Source: Phoebastria nigripes (lineage: Eukaryota > Chordata > Aves > Procellariiformes > Diomedeidae). From it: a DNA stretch of 64,000 nucleotides. The stretch lies in NCBI GenBank assembly GCA_035582835.1, contig JAYKAV010002788.1, positions 315,040-379,039 of the forward strand, in the 5' to 3' direction. A program made the translations under genes and the position numbers. The notes under the pieces are model-generated. The model ran no database searches and was not told the DNA's origin. It was given only the letters and a program-made list of their open reading frames with translations. Shown piece by piece: positions 1 through 10,386 of the stretch. Positions within the stretch are counted from its first letter, which is position 1; every line of letters starts with the position of its first letter.

Positions 1-80
1 GGCATGGTGGTGTTGGGTTGACGGTTGGACTTGATGATCTTAGAGGTCTTTTCCAACCTTAATGATTCTATGATTCTATG
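1..80 (+). mobile_element. CR1 LINE 3' end, truncated by window edge
   Basis: The sequence carries the conserved end of the CR1 3' UTR (GGTTGACGGTTGGACTTGAT, then a ...TTTTCCAACCTTAATG block) and stops in two copies of the CR1 terminal octamer (ATTCTATG). CR1 ends in this octamer repeat rather than poly-A, so 80 marks the true 3' end. Only the 3' tail is in the window, so nothing coding is left and the upstream length is unknown. It closely resembles the tail at 13341-13520, so both probably belong to the same fairly young neoavian CR1 group. Confidence 0.93.
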
Positions 81-717
81 ATTATTATTTGAAAACTGGT
101 TTGATTTTCCACGGCAAATGACTAAGAGCAGAAATCTATAAGCACAATGATTGCCTCCTTCCTCAGGGCCAGTTTGTATTTCATACTCATACAAGTTCAC
201 AAAAGAAGTCCAAAAGAACAACCACCTTTCTTCTTGCCATGTAAGAGCTAATCACAGCCACAGTCCTTTTTCTCCAACAAGGTACTACGGGGAGAAAATG
301 TGGTGCTTAAAAATAACGCACGACATAAGAAGTTCGAACATTTAAAAAAAGATCATAAAACTCAGGGTTTATTCTAGCTTATTTTAGTATTTCTTTGGTG
401 AAATAACAACATATAAGCTAGTATATTAAAATGGTTTAACTTCTATTAATTTTCAAAAGTGAGGCAAAATGAAGCAGCTTTTACATGCTTAATATGCTTC
501 TTATTTTTACCTCACGCAGCTCAGGAGGCAGTTACTGTAGTACCCAGGCATAGCACTGGGTCACTTCATGTGTTTTTCAGCAGATAGAGCTGGTCTGCTA
601 TGTCATCAAGGAAGCACCGTATCTGGAAAGAGAACAACTTTTTTTCTGGATTTGCTTAATTTTAAGCTTAAAGGTATAATAAACTGTTCTCTGGTAGTTA
701 CAATACCTTATGCCCAC

Positions 718-751
718 AGTGAACTACCTTCTCATGAGTAGGTAGTTCACT
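718..751. repeat. Near-perfect 34-bp palindrome
   Basis: The arms AGTGAACTACCT and AGGTAGTTCACT pair over 12 bases. The centre itself contains the 8-bp palindrome CTCATGAG, with a single T/T mismatch on each side of it. The result is an almost uninterrupted cruciform-capable site. It is too short for a typical microRNA precursor and no known small-RNA sequence is recognised in it. Confidence 0.8.
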
Positions 752-1878
752 CATACCATGAGTTTCACACTGCTTTAACACAGCAGCTGCACACTGTTTC
801 TCTATAGTGCATCTGTCAAGGGCTCACAGAGAAATGTCTTGTCTTTAGTGCTCTGTGACTAAATTACCAATATTCACTAAATAAAGTAAAACTAATTTTT
901 TTATTATTAGTGATCATATGTTTTCATACAACAATGTCATAATTTTCTTTTGAAATTTGGAGGGAACACTGTGTAATCATAAATGCGAGGAGGCATGGTT
1001 ACTTAGGCAATCAGTTGGATGGGAGGTGTCTAGGAGACATTTTGTCCCTTAAAATGCAATCAGTAAATTACTGAATAACCCACTGCTCTAACCATGAATT
1101 TTGTCACATCATATTCGTACCTAGAGGAGTGGATGCTCTCACAAATGCAGAATGATGACAGAAGAAGCAGGCAAAAGCAGCAGCTGGGCTGTGAAGGAGA
1201 ATGTTATTAAGAGAAACTTGACTTTCTGACATTGCAATAATACAAATAATGATTGCTCCAAGGAAATGAGTTTCTGTAATCATATTTTCTCATTGTAAGA
1301 TTACTGTACCATGAAAGTCTCCTTTTCAAGGAGCTGGGCATAGTCCACACTTTTTTTTTTTGCTTTGGCCATGCAGGGTGGAAAATACATACTCTCTCTA
1401 AACCCTAAAATAACCCATCTTCCCACACACTGACCAAGCAACCACAGCAGAACCCCTTCTGATGTAGCTTTCTAGGGTCAAACAGTTTGCAGGGATGGAG
1501 ATGGGGCAGGGGATGAACAGTGGTGGATCAAATTCTTTCTTATTTTAGTAGTGCATCAATTAATGCATCTAAGGCTTTTCAAAACCATATTGTGACTGAG
1601 CGCTTGAATTTACCTTTGAAATAAATACTTTCAGCAGATGTTTGAGGGGACCTGTTCAGCGAAGGAGGAATGGGCAAGAAGCTGGAACTAATACAAGAAT
1701 TTCTAACTGTCTGTGAGAGAGCGTATTTGTCTGGTAGAGATCATTATCTCAGTGAAAGGGCGCGACTTTGTCGTATTTTAAGTATTATCATACAGCCTCC
1801 AAATGACATTTTTCCTTACTGGTAACTTTTGAATAATAAGGCAGCAGGGAAGACAGCTGCAACACCAATAGTGGAAGC

Positions 1879-1883
1879 CATAG
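1879..1883. repeat. Left target-site duplication of LTR 1
   Basis: CATAG lies directly before the LTR's terminal TG and pairs with CACAG at 2447-2451. Four of five bases match, as expected for a slightly aged 5-bp duplication. Confidence 0.65.
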
Positions 1884-2009
1884 TGTCATGGTTTAACCTA
1901 GCAGGTAGCTAAACACCACACAGCCATTTGCTCATTTCCCCCCACCAGTGGGACGGGGGAGAGAATGGGGTGGTGGGGGGGGAAGATTCATGGGTTGAGA
2001 TAAAGACAG

Positions 2010-2015
2010 TTTAAT
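2010..2015 (-). promoter_or_regulatory. LTR 1 polyadenylation signal ATTAAA
   Basis: On the minus strand ATTAAA lies downstream of the TATA box by about 150 bases, the usual place for the R-region signal of a retroviral LTR. The same motif in the same context is at 6849-6854 in copy 2. It is missing from copy 3, which is deleted here. Confidence 0.55.
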
Positions 2016-2037
2016 AGGGCAGAAAAGGAAGGGAAAA

Positions 2038-2055
2038 TAATAATAATAATAATAA
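2038..2055. repeat. (TAA)6 microsatellite inside LTR 1
   Basis: Six TAA units sit between the promoter and the polyadenylation signal of the LTR. Copy 2 has fewer units at the matching place, so the array varies between copies. Confidence 0.85.
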
Positions 2056-2164
2056 TGATAAAAGAATATACAAAATAAGTGATGCACAATGCAATTGCTC
2101 ACCAGCCGCCAACTGATGCCCAGCCAGTTTCCGAGCAGTGGCCCCCCTGCCAGCTTTCCCCTAG

Positions 2165-2187
2165 TTTATATACTGAGCATGACGTCA
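2165..2187 (-). promoter_or_regulatory. LTR 1 core promoter: CRE plus TATA box
   Basis: On the minus strand a perfect cAMP-response element, TGACGTCA (2187-2180), is followed 7 bases later by TATATAAA (2172-2165). Both motifs are intact only in this copy. CRE sites bind CREB/ATF factors in general; whether this LTR is active is unknown. Confidence 0.6.
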
Positions 2188-2446
2188 TATGGTATGGAAT
2201 ATCCCTTTGGCCAGTTTGGGTCAGCCATCCTGGCTGTGCCCCCTCCCAGCTTCTTGTGCATCTCCAGCCTCCTCACTGGCAGGGCAGTATGAGAAGCTGA
2301 AAAGTCCTTGACGTCGTGTAAGCATTGCTCAGCAACAACTAAAACATCAGTGTGTTATCAACATTATTCTCATCCTAAATCCAAAACACAGCACTATACC
2401 AGCTGCTAGGAAGAAAACTAACTCCATCCCAGCCGAAACCATGACA

Positions 2447-5400
2447 CACAGGAACAGTCTGATCATCAAGATCATAGCTAGACCAGATCCCATATTTGTC
2501 AACACATATCATATCTATAACAATGATCTCTGCGATTTTACCTAAAGCAACAGAGGATAAACAAGTCAGTATGGTTGGCTATTAACAATGATGAAAAAAT
2601 CCAAAGCAATTATACCAAAGCCAGCCTTACCAGATTGGAGCTTTTCTTTTCTTTGAGGATGTAGGAGGACTCAAAGACACTTCAACTAAAGGAGAAAATA
2701 TATTTTTATTGAACCTTTTTGCTCTTGGGGTTTTTTGTTTGTTTTTTGTTTTTTTTTTTTATATAGCCAGAGCATAGCCAAGTCTCCCGGGTGACAGCTT
2801 CCAGAAATTATGTTTGTATTTTATCAAAAATTAGGAAAAACAAATGCTACCTGAATAAAACATCATCTGTAGATAACAATATATTGTCTCACTTTTTGTA
2901 CAGTAATAACCTTTCATCTTTCTTGTGTCCTTGACTTTATTTTTTACAGAATGTTTTCATTTCACCAGGATCACCAAAGCAATACTTTTAGCCTGTGAAG
3001 GTTTCTTAGCCTTCACATTTGTAAAAAGATTTAAATGTTATTGGCCTTGTCTGAATGCAGTCCTACTACTGTTGCAGGACTCTGCGTATCATTTGAACTT
3101 TCCTTAATGCTTCAGTTGAAAAGGTTCTTGTCTATAAGTTTTATTACATTTGTCCCCATAAGTTTTTATTATCTCAGAGTTGTTCTCTTCATTTTCACTG
3201 AGGTTCAGAAAACCTAAAAGGCAGATTTGAGAAAGAATATATTCCAAACTTAATAGCTCAAAAAGGTTTTCTGAGTTTCACATACCTCTACTCTGTTACA
3301 TGATTAAATTCTCAAAATTTGGACCCCATGCAGTCATTTACAAAGCACAGTCATGCTTCTATATCCATTTGTGTAGGCATGCCAAGATGAATGACAAAGC
3401 TGGTTTTGCGTATGTTTAATTCACCGTATCAATTCTTTACTAAAGGTTCTTATAACAGAAGTGCCCAGAGTATAATTTAGTAAGAAGTCCCATATGATAC
3501 CAGAGAGCTAACATTTCTGAAAGTTCCTAAGTTCTCTTGCCAGAAAAGCTGATGAACATCTGTCCAAAAGAACAAAAATCATTTCAGAGAGATAATATCA
3601 CAGAATTCCCAAATTTAAGATATTATGCTCCTTATCTTTTGTGTAAAGACATATATCACATCTGTTATGACTTGTCCTCTTCCATGAACATAATTTATTT
3701 AAAGATTGTAAAACCTAGATGGAAATTTGAGGGGTTTGATTTTTACCTTTTCTTGAAATTTCTACAACTTGAAAAGAAGACATGCACATTCAAAGCAAGC
3801 CTCATTTTATACTGAGAACCCCAAAAGAGTAAATGAAACAGTAAAATCTTCTGCAGTGGCACACAGAAATCTGTCTCCTGTTCAGAAGGCTCTTGTCTCA
3901 ACATGATAGTTGTCCTACAACAAAAATGTTACATTTGCACTGAAAAAGAATTATTTGCAAATGCATATAGGCATAACCACATAGAGAGCAAACACATTCT
4001 AAAAGTATAAAATAATGTTCCTTAAGGAAAAAAAACATACAACATGTAAAACCAGAGGAAGTATCTTCCAAACCCTAACAGGTAACTCTGCTCTTCAGTA
4101 AATAGGTACCATCCTACTGGTATCTCCGCTCTTCAGTAAATAATGCATTTGGTCTGCTCTCACCAATAGCAACCTGAATTAAAAACTCAGTCTTTACTTT
4201 TACAACTACAGAAGAAAATGTTACCATTCACCTCAGCAACATCCACGAGCGTGTCTGGTTTTGTACACTGGTGCTCTGCAACAACGAAAATTTTGATTAG
4301 CCTTAATTATGATTAAAATAGGGCACTCAAAAGATTCCTGAAATTAAACAATTCCTTACATGTTTCACTCGCTATTCTACACATATATTTCTGTTGCTTG
4401 GCAAAGATGTTTTGCTACCATAATCAGATCAGAGCCAAATTTCTTCCAAAACTCTACTAAAATCACCTATATTGTAAAACTGTAACTGATGAAACCAAGG
4501 GTGAAGTGGGCTTCTAGTAAGTGCTCTACACACAGTACACATTCCACAATGTGTCCGTGTACTTAACCTTAATGTGATCCTTATTCCCACACCNGAGCTT
4601 GTGAAGGAGGCAACAAACTATAGCATTATGGAAACACACTCGCCAGATTTTTCAGCTGATGACAAAAATATATGGAATCTATCTCCTAATTCATAAGATA
4701 CTGGAAGTATGAATGGTGTGCCTTCACATGCTGTTAAGCACACACACTCCATTGAGTAGCACCACCAGTATGCCAGGTGTAATGCAAATACAAAGATAAA
4801 GAACATGCCTGTTTTGGAGAACACAGTTCAGCCACAGGCAAAGTACACAGGGAGAAAAAGGGAGACCATGTATGATATATGTGTCTTTCTGATTGTTTTC
4901 TTTTGGTTTAGGTATATTAATTTTATTATGAACACAGTATTCATAGTTACAGTAAAAATTATTTCTTCAGAGGGATTTGAGCTATAAAGGATTGGGTTTA
5001 TATGAGGTTTCCCTTTTGCATTTAGAATGATCCTCAAATTTAAATAGTTACAAGCAACTATTCTAACTCTCATTATTGTACAGGTCATTCCTTCTCCCTG
5101 CATCACTCCTTGTTATCTGCACATTTTCATCTGCAGCTGTGGTACGTAGGGAGGTAATATTTAAATCAAGTCATTATGTCATTTTTTACTTTTTTACAAA
5201 GTCTTTTAACTGGAGTGAGCACAAGTCAAATCCCTCCAAGTTTTTCAAGTTCAGACCCAAGGCCAGATCACAACACTGAAGCCAATCTCTCAGATTAAAA
5301 AGGTGCTTGCACAAGCTAGATGTGACAACCCTGGAAATTTTTGGAAGATCAGCTTTTGATTTGATTACAAGCAACTTTCCCCCTCGAAGTTTTCATATCC

Positions 5401-6727
5401 CATTTCTCAAATATACTTCATTTCAAGAATCTGCACTGCAATGGAGGAGCTGCTGGCAAATGAAGAATGTTGTAAATCATACAGCCGTAATGGAAGGTAA
5501 AAGCCACATTAAAATTCACAGTGCTTTTCTACAAGGATTTGTAGCAAAGATTTGAGTAACATAAGTTCACACATGTCTGAACTAAATTGGTCTCTGCTGT
5601 ACACCGATCCGTTACTGCAGGGGAACAGAGCAGTGCTTAAATAATGCATAGGGATTCCACAACTGCTCAGGACAGAAAATGGATACCAATGCCAATCAGT
5701 TCAGCCCAGAAAAATGAAGCTGAGAACTATATAATTTCAAATCATAATTTTGTCAGAACAGCAGGACTAACTTCTGTTCTGAAGTGAAAAAAAAATTNAA
5801 AAAAAAAAGCAGTGGACCATGGTGAGTCCTCAATAATGCATCTAAAATCAAAACACCCAACATAAGCAATACAAATTGCATTAATACTAGCTCAAGGTCT
5901 CATGAGAATAAATTTACCCCATTACTGTAATACATGCACAGTGCCTAAGAGGTCTTTTACCCAGACACTGATTGAGCTTGACTTTGCTTATTTAGGGAGT
6001 GGTCACTACTTCAGCATTATGGAAATGAAAGAAAATAGGAGAAGGCACATGGAGCAGTCTCATCAAGAAAGCTGTATTGTTGTAATGTCCGAGTGGTTTT
6101 GTGAACTTTGAGTAACCCATGATTGTTTCATACATTTCTCACCTTTTTATTCCCCTTCATTTTTCTTCTGCTCCATTTCATTCTTTTTCTTTTCTCCTGC
6201 TTGCAGTTCCAGAGCAATCTGATAGGAAACAGTTCTGCATGACAGGTACACAAATTGCACAAAAGTTAGACTCAGCCTTGGTGTAACATCGTTCCACAGA
6301 TTTCAGAAACCTTAAGAGGTCAATATCATTTACAGTGCAACAATGCCAAAACATGAAGACCAATAAACAAAGTATGTCTTGAGGTGCAAATAATTCAAAA
6401 TGAAAAAGTACAGCACACAAGTGAAAGTCAGGGGCGCTATTGGAAGGTGTGTACAACTGCACCATAGGGTCTTGCGTGGCAATCAGACCAGTAAGTATGC
6501 TAGCTGTCTCCAGCAAAGGACTACTTCATACTGGGGAGGAAGATAACACCCCCTGTCCACACCATTCATCTAGCCAGCATTGTAGATTGCAGAGTGAGAC
6601 CTTTCATGACTTCTCAGTTTATGCCCTGAAGTGTGAGGTTTGATTTCCCTTATTTTATTCTGAATAATGTTGCTGGTAGTAAAAGTCTGCCATTTTCCCA
6701 AATCCAGTACAAGTATTATTTTGATGA
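2447..6727. other. Non-coding AT-rich stretch between LTR 1 and LTR 2
   Basis: The stretch begins with the right target duplication of LTR 1 (CACAG, 2447-2451). It contains T/G homopolymer tracts near 2729-2761 and a 38-bp-period duplication at 4081-4142. The ORFs are 112 codons or shorter, on both strands, with no recognised domain. Single N bases lie at 4594 and 5798, the latter inside an A-rich run. Confidence 0.7.
4081..4142. repeat. Imperfect tandem duplication, period 38 bp
   Basis: A 24-base segment at 4081-4104 (core GCTCTTCAGTAAATA) recurs at 4119-4142 with two substitutions, separated by 14 bases. It looks like a local tandem duplication and no function is evident. Confidence 0.8.
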
Positions 6728-6732
6728 CCTCC
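6728..6732. repeat. Left target-site duplication of LTR 2
   Basis: CCTCC precedes the LTR and recurs exactly at 7280-7284. This perfect 5-bp direct repeat fixes both LTR ends. Confidence 0.85.
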
Positions 6733-7279
6733 TGCCATGGTTTAACCCNGCAGGCTAAACACCACACAGCCNTTCACTCACTCCCCTTCAGTGGGATGGG
6801 GGAGAGAATCGGAAAAAAGGTAAAACACGTGGGTTGAGATAAAGACAATTTAATAGGACAGAAAAGGAAGGGAAAATAATAATAATCTTGAAAGAATATA
6901 CAAAATAAGTGATGCACAATGCAATTGCTCACCANCCGCTGACCAATGCCCAGCCAGTTCCCGAGCAGCGGCCCCACCCCGCTGGCCAACCTCCCCAGTT
7001 TTTTGTTCAGCATGACATCATATAGTATGGAATATCCCTTTGGCCAGTTCGGGTCAGCCGTCCTGGNTGTGCCCCCTCCCAGCTTCTTGTGCATCTCCAG
7101 CCTCCTCACTGGCAGGGCAGTATGAGAAGCTGAAAAGTCCTTGACGTTGTGTAAGCACTGCTCAGCAACAACTAAAACATCAGTGTGTTATCAACATTAT
7201 TCTCATCCTAAATCCAAAACACAGCACTATACCAGCTACTAGGAATAAAATTAACTCTATCCCAGCCGAAACCAGAACA
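6733..7279 (-). mobile_element. Solo LTR of the same ERV family (copy 2)
   Basis: This 547-bp minus-strand LTR is highly similar to copy 1 over its whole length, and its 5' half (plus-strand right side) is nearly identical. It is bounded by exact CCTCC duplications and has no internal retroviral sequence. The TATA region has decayed: where copy 1 has TATATAAA, this copy reads AACAAAAAACTGG on the minus strand. The CRE has lost its CpG (TGACATCA on the plus strand at 7013-7020). The ATTAAA signal is kept at 6849-6854. Four ambiguous N bases (6749, 6772, 6935, 7067) fall inside it, an unusual density for this window. Confidence 0.92.
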
Positions 7280-7284
7280 CCTCC
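7280..7284. repeat. Right target-site duplication of LTR 2
   Basis: CCTCC follows the LTR terminus and is identical to 6728-6732. Confidence 0.85.
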
Positions 7285-10104
7285 AGTGGAAACATATTCT
7301 GGATTCATATTATGCACTGTGTGAAAGAGATAGTGCTTTGTAAGATGGTGTATTTGTCACATATATATTCACAACTTTGAAATGTATCCTGAGGATGCAT
7401 TTCACAGACATGGTTAAATTACATGCATTATACCTCTTTATCCTCTCACCTCCTGTGCCTGAAGTCAAAGTTTTCCAAGATACTTTTTATATTTCAAATT
7501 CTGGACAGCTTCAAAGAACTATCCTTAAAAAATGCCTCTCTGATGCAGATTTTCTACTTCCTTCAATATATATGCATAATACTACATATTTGTAAAGAGA
7601 AAACAGGAGATAATACATGTAGTTCACATAGACCAATTAGTAAAGCTTCATGCCTACCTTAGTATCTTCAGTTTCACCCATCAAAAGGTGATGTTGCTAC
7701 CATCACCCCCTTAAAAACACTGGCATATTGCTGTTAATAAACTAACTTAAAACAGCTAACAGTAAATGTAGGGTACTTAAAAGGTACTTAAAAACATATT
7801 TTGCTCTTGAGTTTGTGGTTGCTAAGAGAAATGCTATTGAGGCTTTATACCTTTTTGCACTCTTTTTTGATCCAAAAATTACACACTTCCACTGACATAC
7901 CTTGAGACATGTGAAAATCCAGGGTATTTATGGCCTACAAGAAATGTAGGGTGAGAGCCCTGAAAAAATCACCGCTCTTCCCTGCCCAAGGTCACAGATA
8001 AGGCTGAGAGACTCTTTACTGAGGTTTGTAAAAGCCTACTAAATGATCCCTATTTGCCTTTGTCAGGCACATCTGCATTGAAGAAAAATGCAATGGTAAT
8101 TACAGTCCCTAGCATTCTGTAACTCCTATGCAAATTAGACATAGGGCTTCAAGTTGTTAGCTGAAAAAGGCCTGAAATTCTCTTGAGTTTGTGAGTTTCT
8201 GTGGCAGGTGTCATCCTCCGTACCCAGGGAGAAGCCAGTCTCTCTCAAGTTCTGTATTTTTTGCTCTTATTCATTAGGGCAAAGTTTGCTCTTTTTGTCT
8301 CTTGCATGCTTTATTTTTTACAAAACTTTGTTTCTAGAAACTGAGAAAAAAATTGCCACTGATTATCAACATTTCTTACACATTTGGGGGAGACAAATTA
8401 TATCTTCACACCTTTTTATACAACTCCTCTTTCTTTAAGCCATTAAACTGTGGAAAAGTAGGCTGGCTTTTCTAACATCTGAACTACGTAAACAAGATGT
8501 TATTTCCACTTGGAAGAATAATAGTGTCTTTGTGTTAGAAAGAGAGGTATATAATAAAATGGACAATGATTATGGGCTTGAATAGGTCAGGAGCAATGGA
8601 CTATTAATAGTTTTTATGCCAGATCTAATTTTTAAGCAGACAGCCATATCTGGAGGCATTCCCTAGCACTTCTGTTCCAATCTGTTGAAAGTGCATCCAT
8701 CATCCGATAAAATTGTTATAACATCGCATGCCTGTTCTTCCCATTTACCCCAAAGCAAAGAAGAGACATCTAGTAAATCATGTAGAAACCAAGCAGTATT
8801 GATGTAACTCCTTAAATGCTGACAGTCTGAAGCATTCAGAGGCCACACTGCTCTCCTTCAGCATGACAGAAAGTGAGCTCAGTCAGTACTTAAAAATGGA
8901 AAACATTCTGAACAATTCTTTGCTGGTAATGTTTAAGGTCACTTCACGTCTTACAATTATGAATCCTACAAGTTGTTTTAATGAGAAAATTTTAAAATAA
9001 AAACNTCTTTTATTTTTTAGTGAGGTACTCCTTCCAGCTGAAAGACCAAGAACATGCTACTAATATATCTGATTTCCAGTATTGTTCCCTTACCTTAAAG
9101 GAAAAAATTCTGCAAAACTCTGATTTCTGTTCTTTGGTACAAACAAACAACAATACTTGTTATTTCTTCAGCAGATTTCCTCTGAATGCACCGGAATACG
9201 TAGTAAGGACACCTTGTGCTTCATATCACCTGGGAAAAACACTTGTATCATGTTTTAGTTTTAAAAGCTGAGACACTGAGGCCACAGGTTTTGGAGCTGA
9301 ACACCTACAGCTTGGCGTCTGAATACATGGCCCAGTCTTCAGAACGGTTACAGGAGGCTCATACTGAACGCAAAGGGAGTTCAGCACCTCTTATGACCAG
9401 CTCCATTTTAGATACTTTGGCTATCTAGCATTAGATAACTAATGTAAACACATTTTCAGAGTTAGTGAGTCAGCAGAGAATCTCAGGCTCATGCTCTGTA
9501 ATTTTCTTACGCAGTCTGAGATGTCTTGAAGTATAATACATGAATTCACTAAGAAAACAGTTTCAATATTTTAAGCATAAATAATAGGGACAACTCAATC
9601 CACCATCATTTCCGTCTCCTGATGTATTGAAACTCGCAGTATCATTTCAGACCTAAAGCTGGAGCAGCAGGAAGAGGGGAGGAAAAGAGACTTCTCGTGC
9701 CAGCTAATATGCTCTGCTTCCTACAAATTTAGTCTTATGCCACCTAAATTGTCTCTGCTATCACAATAATGCCGCTTCTCCCCATACTGCATAGGTCTCT
9801 ATCCTATAAAGTAACTCAGTNATCTCTCCTGCTCCTTACCACACCCAGCAGCACCTCTAGTTTCTTCTCAGGTCCCCCGAGTTTCGGGAGCAAGAGCCAG
9901 CAAACCCCCTCCTTAGGAAACCAAGCTAAATATGTATCTAATATGATAGCTGCTCAGTTAGAAAAATAAGATGCAAATCAACAAATGGGATATCTCAGAC
10001 AGTACAATTCTTTTACCTTTCTCTGGTTTCCAAGAGCTGCTTCTCCTAGGAAGATATCCAGATCACAAATAGCAAAGCAAAATAAACAAATATACAGGAA
10101 ACTT
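7285..10104. other. Non-coding AT-rich stretch
   Basis: No exon, RNA gene or recognised repeat is seen. ORFs do not exceed 83 codons. Single N bases lie at 9005 and 9821. Confidence 0.7.
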
Positions 10105-10143
10105 CATACTGCAATGAAGCAGTATGTCCAGGCAGCCTGGACA
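10105..10143. repeat. Two abutting inverted repeats
   Basis: CATACTGC (10105-10112) pairs with GCAGTATG (10119-10126) across a 6-base loop. At 10125 a second palindrome begins, TGTCCAGGCAGCCTGGACA, which is self-complementary except at its central base. The two share two bases, so the segment can form two adjacent hairpins. CTTCAT/ATGAAG gives a competing fold in the first. No known RNA family is recognised. Confidence 0.75.
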
Positions 10144-10361
10144 GAGATAACCAGAAAAAAATAAATGGCCAGGGAAATAGAATTATTCACTACGTGATAA
10201 CCTGTCAGAGTCAGGGGGCAATACACTATCGATGCTATTCACGATTGATCTGACCTCTTAAAAAGGGAAATGGGCTACAAGTCAAATCAGATGTTCATTT
10301 TCTCCTAAATGCGGGGGACACAGGAAGCTTCATAAATTTATTGGTTCTGATCTTCCACAGA

Positions 10362-10386
10362 GTCGTGGTTTAACCCCAGCCAGCAA
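10362..10386 (-). mobile_element. Short remnant of an LTR terminus
   Basis: GTCGTGGTTTAACCCCAGCC closely matches the terminal segment of the LTR family (compare TGTCATGGTTTAACC at 1884). The match ends after about 25 bases and no other LTR part follows, so this is a heavily truncated scrap or a chance similarity. Confidence 0.4.

Larger units (their letters stand above)
81..1883. other. Non-coding AT-rich stretch
   Basis: No gene is recognised. The only ORF is a 64-codon frame at 151-345 with no codon, splice or homology support. The stretch holds a 34-bp near-palindrome at 718-751 and a short T run at 1351-1361; otherwise I see nothing in it. Confidence 0.7.
1884..2446 (-). mobile_element. 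Solo LTR of an avian endogenous retrovirus (copy 1)
   Basis: This 563-bp LTR lies in reverse orientation, beginning TGTCATGG and ending CCATGACA on the plus strand, so the short inverted terminal repeats are visible. Read on the minus strand it has an upstream region, a TGACGTCA element, a TATATAAA box, a (TTA)n stretch, an ATTAAA polyadenylation signal and a pyrimidine-rich end. There is no internal gag, pol or env sequence beside it, so it is a solo LTR left by recombination. The flanking 5-bp duplication fits class III (ERVL-like) insertion; that assignment is inference and the family name is not known to me. Antisense ORFs of 73 and 67 codons cross it but are by-products of the LTR sequence. 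Confidence 0.92.

Noticed and set aside
2079..2300. 73- and 67-codon ORFs as small genes
   Set aside because: They lie antisense inside a solo LTR and recur in copy 3 because the LTR recurs.
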